From: Anniella stebbinsi
Taxonomy: Eukaryota; Chordata; Lepidosauria; Squamata; Anniellidae
DNA: 64,000 nucleotides
Reading direction: 5' to 3'
Assembly: GCA_029215795.1 (NCBI GenBank)
Contig: JARDYH010000005.1
Span: forward strand, 159,179,814 to 159,243,813
Shown: positions 55,814 to 64,000 of the stretch, piece after piece
Layout: each line of letters begins with the position of its first letter
Position numbering within the stretch: position 1 is the stretch's first letter
The notes under the pieces: model-generated
The model's input: only the letters and a program-made list of their open reading frames with translations
The model's database searches: none
What the model was told of the DNA's origin: nothing
Position numbers and translations under genes: made by a program

Positions 55814-56613
55814 TAGGGATGTGCACTGGATCGGACCCGATCCACGATCCGAGTCCGGTCCAGTGGGAAATCGGATAAATTATCCGATTTCCGATCCAAC
55901 AGCTGGCTCCGCCGATCCAGCCCGAACCGATCCGAAAAGGCTCCGAACCGGTTCGGCGGATCGGCGGGCGCCTACTGGCACCCACCGCCGCTTCCATTGG
56001 CGGGCACCAGCGGGCGCCCACCGATGAAAGTGGACAGCGGGGGGGGAGGAGGGGGGCCCTTACCTTTCCGGCCCGTCCGCTCCCGTCTGGCGCCGGCGGC
56101 TACTACCAGCGGGCTCCGCGGCCTGCTCCAGGGTGGCCCGCCGGGTGATCACCCGGCGCCCTACTCTAGAGCAAGCCGCAAAGCCGGCTGGCAGTAGCCG
56201 CCGGCGCCGGACGGGAACGAACGGCCCTAAAAGGTAAGCAGTGGCGGAGAAGGGGGCTTACCCCCCCCGGAGTCGTCCGCTTCTATCCGCGGGTGCCCAC
56301 GGGCGCCAGCGGATGGAAGCGGACGGCCCCAGGGGGGGTAGGGAGCGCGGGGGAGTGGGCTTACCTGCCGGGGCCGTCCACAGCGGACGGCCCCGGGGGG
56401 GAGGGAGTTAGGCCCCCCCTCACCCACCCGCCGCCATTTTTTCCTCATAGACTTTTTTCCTCATAGGCGGCCGATCCAAAAATTTATGATTTTTGGATCG
56501 GGATCGGACTCGATCCGGTCCGGGGGGCCGATTTTGTCCGAACCCATCCATGACAAAATTGGAGGTCCCGATCTGGGTCCCGATCCGATCCGGGGGGTCC
56601 GTGCACACCCCTA
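55814..56613. mobile_element. Complete hAT-like nonautonomous element, short GC core
   Basis: Same termini as the element at 4644, with a perfect 8-bp duplication CTTTTTAG at 55806-55813 and 56614-56621. The 800-bp body has one palindrome of about 170 bp (56058-56235) instead of four and otherwise follows the longer copy closely. Confidence 0.85.
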
Positions 56614-56834
56614 CTTTTTAGGCTCCTTTATATTTTGTTTCCCTTTTAAATAAATACATAAAAAACGGAGTGGTTTTTTTTTTAAAGCCCATAACTTCAA
56701 AAAGATCAAGCACAAATCTTGCTCTACGCTTTCGTTTAAGAGGCCCGCGCTCAGTCTGTTTTGAAAAAAAAACCTCAACCAGCTGTGGTTCCGGTTTGCA
56801 TGTCACATTGAGCATTCCACTGCCAGACTGGTAA

Positions 56835-56876
<42 letters not shown>

Positions 56877-57280
56877 GTATCCACTGCAGATGAAGCTGTC
56901 TGGTTTCTCTAGACAGGAGCAGGGAACCTGTGGCTTTCCTGTATTTCTTGGACTACTACTCCCATCACCCCTGACCATTGGCCATGTTGACTGGGGCTGA
57001 TGGAAGCCATGCATTAACATCACAATCATGAGTGTCTGCTTGATTTTTTTTCCAGGTGTGGGGGAGAGGGGATGGCAAATCTGCACAGCAGTTTGTGGTT
57101 GCGATTATTGCACGCAGCACACACGCTGCTACAACCTGTGCACTTTCCTGGTGTGCTTAGCATCACATTCTATGACATTTAGACTGCTTCATCCCCAGGG
57201 GATCAATTGCTCCTCCTTGCCCATTCCTGTGGATGCCCATGAGCATGGATGAAATTTGGAATGGCTATCTTCATGTGACA
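56614..57280. other. Unassigned with microsatellite and family F copy
   Basis: An (AAT)n run lies at about 56838-56873, and a family F palindromic copy (CTACTACTCCCATCACCCC) at about 56945-57010. No gene seen. Confidence 0.45.
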
Positions 57281-57570
57281 TTAATAATAATAATAATAAT
57301 AATAATATATTTATTTATTTATTTCTAACCCGTCTCTCCCTCTGGTTCGAGGCAGGGGACAACAATAAATATAAATACAAAAACCATTAAAAACTAATCA
57401 AACTAATACATTATTAAAACATCTTAAAATTCAACTAGGTAGGCCTGCTGGAAGAGATCAGTCTTCATGGCTCTCTTAAATTCAAGAAGACTACTAAGTT
57501 GTCGAATCTCTCCCGGCAGGCCATTCCACAGTCTGGGAGCGACAGAAGAGAAGGTCCTCTGGGTCCTCTC
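57281..57570 (-). repeat. L2-type LINE 3' end
   Basis: The (AAT)n and TTTATTTATT tail is followed by CTAACCCGTCTCTCCCTCTGG and, on the reverse strand, the coding end recognisable by GTCTGGGAGCGACAGAAGAG. A (CA)n run follows later at 57800-57825. Confidence 0.6.
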
Positions 57571-57929
57571 TCCCTTTCCCCTATTTTTTTTTTTCATTCA
57601 GCACTTTTCCCAGCCTTATGTGGTGCTTTCACATAACCAATATTAACAACCCAATCCTATGGATGTTCAGAGGGAGAGGGTTAAGCCACAGAAAAGCAAA
57701 GGAAATCAGCTCTCCCTACCTGTTTTCTCAGCCATTTGGGGGTTGGGGATTCCCTCGATGTTATTCTCTCCCTTTACAGATGGGAACAAAGGATTCAACA
57801 CACACACACACACACACATACACACGGCCCGCTAGTGCTGCTGTTGTCCCCACACCCCCACTATATCATCATCAGCATTGAAACACATCGGCATAAGGTT
57901 ATGGGCTACAGACTATCTCTTGTCAGGTC

Positions 57930-60360
57930 TTAAGAGATGTTATGCCAGTTTGTAGGATACGACTGGAAGCTCATCGCTGAGCCAGGGAGCCTGCCGGTCC
58001 AAAATTCCTTTTAAATAGCTGAAGAGGGTCTCTTGTTATAATCACCCCCAAATGGCAGAATCCTCCAAAGCATGGTTTAAATCCTGTTCTTTTGCAAAGA
58101 GAGTTTGTAACCTCAGGGGACATATTTAATGGCATTAGGGTTGATTTTTCAACATTAATTACAAGTCCTGCTACTGCCTTAAAAGTATTCAGCTCACATT
58201 ACATCTAAAAAAAGCCCTTAGAGTCATCACTGACCATGAGGAGCACGTCATTCACAAACATGTTCAGTTTATGCTCTACTCCCTGAATGCATATACCCTT
58301 GATTTCTTCATTTGTTCTTATCTTAGAGGCTAAACTTTCAATTATGATAGCATAAAGAAGGGGGTGACAACAGGTACCCCTGCTTAGTGCCTTGGGAAAG
58401 TTGTATAGGCTGAGAGTCAATCCCATTGACACCAATTAGAGCTGTGGTAGGGGGACCAGATTTTGGAAAGCAAAATCCCGGTCCAAAATGGCCACCCCAC
58501 CAAAGCAGCCTCCCCCCCCCAACATAAAATAAAAAAATTAAAAAGGCTGCCCGCCATAGGGCTAACAAGCAGACACCCCCCCGCCACCCGAAACACCCCC
58601 CCCAAGTCACCCCCCCCAAAAAAAAAACCCAGCCCGGACCTACTGGGTCCTGCCACCGCCGATCTCCTCCACTGCCGCGTGACCCCCTGCAGTCCCCTCA
58701 CTCTTCTTGCCCTGCTCCTGGGCTCCCTGGAGGTACCTGAGGAACAGCAACAGCAGCAGCAGGCAAAAGAGGAGGAAGAGCCTGCTTTAAAATACCATCG
58801 CTGCTCCGGCCTCCGCAGGAAACAAGTGCTCAGGGTTAGGGAGCGTCAACAAATTCCTTGTCTGGTGGCTAAAGCAGTTAGCCACCAGACAAGGAATTTG
58901 TTGACGCTCCCTAACGCTGAGCACTTGTTTCTTGCGGTGGCCAGGGAGTGGCCGGGGAGCAGCACGGGCAGGAAAGAAGTGCTCAGCATTATGGAGCATC
59001 AACAAATTCCTTGTCTGGAGGCTAAAGCAGTTAGCCACCAGACAAGGAATTTGTTGACGCTCCCTAACGCTGAGCTCTTCTTTCTTGCGGAGGCCGGGGA
59101 GTGGCCGGGAGCAGTGTGGCAGGAAAGAAGTGCTCAGAGTTAGGGAGGAATTTGTTGACAAGGAATTTGTTGACGCTCCCTAAGGCTGAGCATTTCTTTC
59201 TTGCCCTGGCCGGGGAGCAGCGGACATTTTAGGGCGGGAGGAGAGCTGATCCTTTCCCCGGTTTGCCCCCGCCGCCCCCCTGTCAGCCCGGATTGCCCCA
59301 GTTTTCCCGGTTAGGACCGGGAAATCCAGGGCGATCTGGTCACCCAAGGCAGAGTACAATTGATTTATAATATGTTTAAACTTGAATCCAAAGCCCATAA
59401 CTTCTAACAATTTCTTTAAAAATCGTCACTTAACCCGGTCAAAGGCTTCGAAGGCATCAAGGGATGTGAGTGCTGCTGGTTGTTTGGTAGTATGACAATA
59501 GTGAACTATATTCTTATAGAATCTGCAATGCTGTGACTCAGCATAAAGCCTGTTTGATCTGGCTTTATATAGGACATAATAAATGAGTTGAGTCTTGCCT
59601 CTAAGATGCTGTAAATATTTTTGCATTGACATTTGTCAATGCAGTGAGTCTTTAAGATTCTGTCTTAGTTGTGTCTCTGCCCTGCCTGAGGACCATGACA
59701 ATTTTGGAAGTTTTCCAGGACTCAGGAACCTGGCTTCCCTCCTGTATTGCTATAAATAGGCATTGCAGCCAAGGGGTCAATTTCTCTCTAAAAGCCATAT
59801 AGAAAGCAGAACTGAAACCATCTGGGCCAGGGTATTTCCCCTTTTAAAAAAATTTGATCACTTCAGTGATTTCTTCTGCTTGTATGGGGCTTTCTAGAAA
59901 TGCCCTGTGTTAAATCAACAGTTTATCCAATGGTATATGGCCCAAATAAGATTCAATATCAGGTGTGGCCAGGTTCATCTGAATTATACAAAGAGGCATA
60001 AAATTTGCAAATTCTTCTTCTATACCCTCCACAATCGTGCATAGCTTTCCCAATCCTAAATGTATTCCCTTAACCTGGTCCCTAGTTTTCTTCTTTGCCA
60101 GCGCATGGGCAAGTAACTTTGAAGACCAGTTGCCAAATCCATAGTAGGTAGCTCTTACCTTAGTTAGTTTGATGTGAACAGCCTCAGTCTTGAGTCGCTT
60201 AAGCTCTTGTCGCTTTAATTGTAGTCTAGCATAAGTGCCCTGTGTAAAGGATGTCTTTGAGTCTGTCTCCATACTCATTATTTCATCTCGAAGTGTCGTC
60301 CTTACACAGTCTCTTGCTCTGCAGAGGCGACAGAGCAAGAGTTTTCAACCTTTGTCTTAA
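57930..60360 (-). mobile_element. L1-group LINE ORF2 fragment, interrupted
   Basis: On the minus strand it encodes, in order, a lysine-rich pre-RT region (60338-59910), SLDAFEAFDRVK of RT motif A (59632-59426), VMGFGFKFKHIINQLYSAL (59400-59345), then after an insertion GVNGIDSQPIQLSQGTKQGY and SKIRTNEEIKGICIQGVEHK (58435-58205). The F-A-D-D box reads FVNDVLL, so the catalytic pair is lost. Several frame changes are present. It is a dead copy without 5' or 3' end signals seen. Confidence 0.75.
58448..59347. mobile_element. hAT-like element with repeated stem-loops, inside the L1
   Basis: It starts TAGGGGGACCAGATTTTGG and ends GCGATCTGGTCACCCAA, family B-like termini. The core has at least two stem-loops built on CAACAAATTCCTTGTCTGG and its complement (58845-58912, 59005-59068) plus a third partial one at about 59145-59180. 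It separates adjoining L1 codons. A flanking 8-bp duplication is not clear. Confidence 0.65.
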
Positions 60361-60479
60361 TGATAGACGCTCTCCCCTGACAGGTCAAAGACGGGATGAA
60401 GAGTACAGGACTTTCTTGCTAAAATAAACTGGATTGATGGGTGGCGTCAGCAAAATGGCACTGCTAAGGAGTCCAGTTC

Positions 60480-60690
60480 CTCTCAGCTAGACACCACACA
60501 CGTCAAGGATAGATTACCTCCTGACATCCCAAGGCATCTGCTAGTTATACAGACTTCCATTGGACCTATTCTGGTCTCTGGTGCAGGTGCTGTCTGCAAC
60601 GTCCTTACGGCTGCCGTTAGCTGATTCACTTGCATTTGCAGCGCCTGGGTCTCGAGGGAGAGGTCGGCAATTGCTTTCTCCATAATGCTA
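60480..60690 (-). pseudogene. Sushi-type retrotransposon gag N-terminus
   Basis: On the minus strand, ATG at about 60683 opens MEKAIADLSLETQALQMQVN followed by QLTAAVRTLQ, a short coiled-coil N-terminus of the kind seen in chromoviral (sushi/PEG10-like) Gag. The frame runs only to about 60480 and then the L1 begins, so only the first part of gag remains. It follows an LTR-like segment with matching orientation. Confidence 0.5.
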
Positions 60691-61131
60691 AGGTACTGGA
60701 GCTGTCACACTCACACACACTGGTAGCGTTCATTAGAATGTTGTTAATTTCAAGCTGTTGTGAAAGGCAACTGATTTCGGTGTATTTGAAAGAAAGAATA
60801 CTTAAGCTCTGAACTAAACAACGCCTTTAATTCAGGCAAAACAAAGCTGTGCAATTCAGGAAGCACTTAAATGAAGCAAGGTAAACGAAACGTTGAAATT
60901 AACAATAACTAACGAACTCGCTTCTTCGACAACTCTCCGTCTCTGAGGTCTGCTTGCTCTTTCACTCGTAATCGCTCTGACCGGCGTGGTCTCTCATCTC
61001 TGTTCTCCTCAGACGCCTACGTTCCTTCGCATCTTTTAAAGTGTTTTCTCCCTCTTCCTCAGAGGATACGGGCGTGGTTACACCTGCTGTAGAGTCAGTG
61101 AGATCAGTACTCATTTCAGAGCGTTGATTCT
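60691..61131 (-). repeat. Left copy: pol end and LTR of the sushi-type element
   Basis: On the minus strand it reads the last part of a pol-like frame (compare 61232-61445), its TAG stop near 60920, then TTGTTAATTTCAA, about 150 bp of LTR-like sequence ending TTTCACAACA, and TTGAAATTAACAA before the gag start. The pol end next to LTR and gag resembles an LTR junction of a circular or tandem form. Confidence 0.5.
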
Positions 61132-61600
61132 CATCAGCTGGAAGAGAGGGGCTGTGAAGTGCTTCCTCTTCAGTACCAGGATCTGGATCAAACTCAAGAT
61201 CCCTGTCTGCTTGTGCTAAGCCATCTGACAGCTGAAATGAGTACTGATCTCACTGACTCTCCAGCAGGTGTAACCACACCCGTATCCTCTGAGGAAGAGG
61301 GAGAAAACACTTTAAAAGATGCGAAGGAACGTAGGCGTCTGAGGAGAACAGAGACAAGAGAGAGACCACGCCGGTCAGAGCGATTACGAGTGAAAGAGCA
61401 AGCAGACCTCAGAGACGGAGAGTTGTCGAAGAAGCGAGTTCGTTAGTTATTGTTAATTTCAATGTTTCGTTTACCTTGCTTCATTTAAGTGCTTCCTGAA
61501 TTGCACAGCTTTGTTTTGCCTGAATTAAAGGCGTTGTTTAGTTCAGAGCTTAAGTATTCTTTCTTTCAAATACACCGAAATCAGTTGCCTTTCACAACAG
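60755..61600. repeat. Large inverted repeat, arms about 365 bp
   Basis: 60755-61119 and 61232-61600 are inverted copies of each other with only a few differences (one small gap near CTCTCATCTCTG) around a 112-bp spacer. Both arms hold the same pol end and LTR-like sequence. Confidence 0.85.
61232..61600 (+). pseudogene. Right copy: sushi-type pol C-terminus and LTR
   Basis: The plus-strand frame 61159-61446 ends in VSSEEEGENTLKDAKERRRL, RRSERLRVKEQADLRD and KKRVR, then TAG. Basic, serine/glutamate-rich ends like this follow the integrase/chromodomain in chromoviral pol. LTR-like sequence follows to 61600, where an L2 tail begins. The rest of pol is absent. Confidence 0.5.
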
Positions 61601-61601
61601 T

Positions 61602-62165
61602 CCTTTTCCAACTTCACTGGCTGCCGATCCAGGTCCGGGCCCAATTCAAAGTGCTGGTACTAACATTTAAAGCCCTAAATGGCTTGGGGCCAGGTTATCT
61701 AAAGGAACACCTCCTCTCATATGTACCTGCCCGGACCCTAAGATCATCTACAGGGGTCCTTCTCCGTGAGTCCCTGCCAAAGGAAGTGAGGCAGGTGGCC
61801 ACTAGGAGGAGGGCTTTCTCCGCTGTAGCATCCCGGCTGTGGAATGAGCTCCCCAGAGAGGTTCGCCTGGCGCCTACTTTGTACTCTTTTCGTCGCCAGG
61901 TGAAGACCTTTTTATTCTCCCAGTATTTTAACAGTTAAATTAACTCATTTTTAATCCTTGCTGTTTTAAATTTGTATTTTAATCTGTATTAATTCCTGCT
62001 GCTTGGTTTTATTCTGGTTGTGTTTTTATATTGTATGTTATTTTGTGTTTTTAGATTGTGGCTTGTTTTATATTTTTAAAATGATTTCATGGTTTTAATT
62101 TTTGTGAACCGCCCAGAGAGCTTCGGCTATGGGGCAGTATAAAAATGCAATAAATAAATAAATAA
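61602..62165 (+). repeat. L2 LINE 3' end with intact C-terminal frame
   Basis: The frame to 61938 carries LHWLPIQVRAQFKVLVLTFK, ALNGLGPGYLKEHL, RRAFSAVASRLWNELP and SFRRQVKTFLFSQYFN, the conserved C-terminus of L2 ORF2. Then come the 3' UTR with GAACCGCCCAGAGAGCTTCGG and an (AAAT)n tail at 62146-62168. It is 5' truncated but the best preserved L2 tail in the window. Confidence 0.85.
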
Positions 62166-62849
62166 ATACTAATAAATAGTGATTTGCAATTGATCAGCAA
62201 GGCTGGTTCCCAATGGCTTAACAATAGTGACAATAAAAACACTTTTCCCTGCCCCCTCCTAAATTAAGGTACTGAAATCAAGAATACTTCTTTCATGAAG
62301 AATAGGGTGGTTACTTCCAAGTCCAAGGGTGCTTTCAGATGAGGCTTTTATTGTGCAATCGCCCTGCCACATTAAAAAAAAAATGCCCAGAGGTTGTGGT
62401 CTTCTGTTTGTAACCCTCCCATACTTTCCCAGTGCTTCTACCATCTTTTTTCTTACTAGAAATAAATCTGTTGAGGAGGACAAGACAGAACAGCTGCACA
62501 ATGTCTTTTGATTGGTAGTGATAGGAGATGTCCATTTGGAAGAACCCTAGGATAGTATCTCTAGGAAATACACAAGAGAGACAGGGGGGCAGTTCGCATA
62601 ATCAAATAAACCCTAAAACAGCCAATCAGTTGTAGATGGTTTGTTACACATGGCAACAACCCGCCCAGCTCGGGTTCAGGCTCTTCCTTTTAAAAATAAA
62701 TTAAAAACCACCAGTATGCACGCACACACACACAACTCCAATCATATAAACAGTGAGATGAGAGGGGCATTTTTGAGATCAGCCTTTGCCAACCTTTGGG
62801 CATGCTGGCTGGGGATGATGGGAGTTGTAGTCCAACATATCTTGTGGGA
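62166..62849. other. Unassigned with a family F copy
   Basis: A family F palindromic copy (GATGATGGGAGTTGTAGTCC) lies at about 62785-62845. Short open frames have no recognised domain. Confidence 0.4.
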
Positions 62850-63160
62850 AGTACTTTTTCACACGGTACATAAAATCTGAGGAATTCACAACTACAAGAT
62901 GTAGAGATGACCACCAAATGGGATGGCTTTAAAAGTGATTGGACAAATTCATGGAGGACAAGGTTATCAATGGCTATATACTATCTTCAGTACCAGAGAC
63001 AGCATGCCTACATACACCAGTTGCTGGGAAACATGGGTGGGAGGGTGCTGCTGCGCTCATACTCCGCTTGTGGGTTTCCTGTGGGCAACTGTGTGAACAG
63101 AATACTGGACTAGATGGACCATGGTCTGATCTACTATGGCTCTTCTTATGTTCTTATCTG
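62850..63160 (+). repeat. CR1/L3-like LINE 3' end
   Basis: ACAACTACAAGATGTAGAGATG, CATACACCAGTTGCTGGGAAAC and CTGGACTAGATGGACCATGGTC, ending CTTCTTATGTTCTTATC, the usual terminal octamer-like repeat. Confidence 0.75.
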
Positions 63161-64000
63161 GTATTTGGCATTATACTGCTTCTGCATGGGAAGATTCCAT
63201 TTAGCCATAATGGCTAGTAGTTGCAATCCTCTATACCCTTATCTGGGAGCTAGCCCCATTGAACTCAATGAAACTTATTCTGAGTAGGCATGTTTAGCAT
63301 TGGAAAGTCAGGGCCCTGGTTCACATGGAGTTCCTCCACAGATGCATAGGCTCTCCTCTAGATAGGCCTTTTATCTGAAACAGCAGGGCTCTTATGTTCT
63401 TGTGTATATATACTATGCTCTGCTGCTTGCCCCCAGTTTTCTTGTGTGAATATGTGCCTGTATACACTCACACATGCTTTCTCTCCTTACTCTTTCCACG
63501 CCTTTCAGCTGAGTGTAACACACACACACATACACACACACACACCCCTGTGGGGTCCAAATGGTGTAGGAGAGGGTAGTAGAGACATCTTACTTCTGCA
63601 GAAAACCAGTCAACAAGGGTGGTTACATAACCACATTTCCCACAGGGTCACTTATGGGTCAATGACTCACTTCTGCACAGTCAGAAGTCAACACCCCTGC
63701 ATCCCATCTGTCCCACCAAAGGAAAAAAAAACCCCACAGTGATGGTCTTCTAGCAACAATAGATCAGAAGACACATGTTGTCTTCTTGGCACAGTTTGAC
63801 ACAAGATGGTGTAAAATTAGTTGTTTCTATAAAAGCAGCCTGATGCCAGGTAGACCTGCTGGGGTTACTCCAACAAAGCTCTGCTAAAAAAGAATTGGGT
63901 GGGGAAGGGATGTTGCTGCCAAAAAAGGAAAGAAATCTGGGGGGACAATGAACATCACAGGAGGAAATTGATTAAAGGCACAACCCTATGCATAGACACA
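63161..64000. other. Unassigned with short repeat and CA microsatellite
   Basis: A short palindromic repeat lies at about 63235-63300 (CCCATTGAACTCAATGAAACTT) and a (CA)n run at about 63520-63545. No gene seen up to the window end. Confidence 0.45.

Overview
The window looks like intergenic and intronic DNA of an amniote, most likely a squamate reptile. This rests on the repeat content: CR1/L3 3' ends, L2 tails with the C-terminal ORF2 peptide, a Vingi-like LINE, an L1 fragment, MIR-like SINEs, a sushi-type (chromoviral) LTR element, a class I endogenous retrovirus and many short hAT-like nonautonomous elements. No tRNA, rRNA or CRISPR array was seen. Most long open frames are chance frames in GC-rich or simple repeats; the host genes are visible only as spliced exons.

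Two partial genes of the C-type-lectin-like NK receptor class are supported by splice sites, phase and motifs. On the plus strand, exon 1 (7547-7631, short tail with a degenerate ITIM) and exon 2 (14554-14639, transmembrane) read as an NKR-P1/KLRB1-like type II receptor. On the minus strand, exons at 35723-35741, 35195-35287, 30556-30746 and 29994-30091 read as a CLEC2-like protein: short tail, glycine-rich membrane segment, stalk and two thirds of the lectin domain. They are convergent and could be a linked receptor/ligand pair. The lectin exons of the first and the last exon of the second were not found.

A third candidate is a compact three-exon gene at 52630-53316 (+). It has about 100-bp introns, phase 0 junctions, a poly(A) signal and a promoter with several CCAAT boxes. 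It encodes 160 residues that I do not recognise.

Region by region: 1-7500 holds short nonautonomous DNA elements, including a 1.57-kb element with four long GC-rich palindromes. 7.5-17.7 kb is the first receptor gene and its large intron with hAT-like, L2 and CR1 copies. 17.75-23.9 kb is a nearly full-length broken LINE on the minus strand. 24.7-26.5 kb is a three-layer transposon nest. 27-36 kb is the CLEC2-like gene with SINE, CR1, solo-LTR-like, L2 and MITE insertions. 36-43 kb is repeats plus a broken hAT transposase. 43.6-48.9 kb is a truncated class I retrovirus with a tRNA-His-type primer site. 49-57.6 kb is repeats and the orphan gene. 57.9-62.2 kb is an L1 interrupted by a DNA element, followed by a large inverted repeat of sushi-type retrotransposon ends and an L2 tail. 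The remainder is CR1 and simple repeats.

Nearly all assignments come from reading motifs by eye. Family names are comparisons from memory, not database hits.
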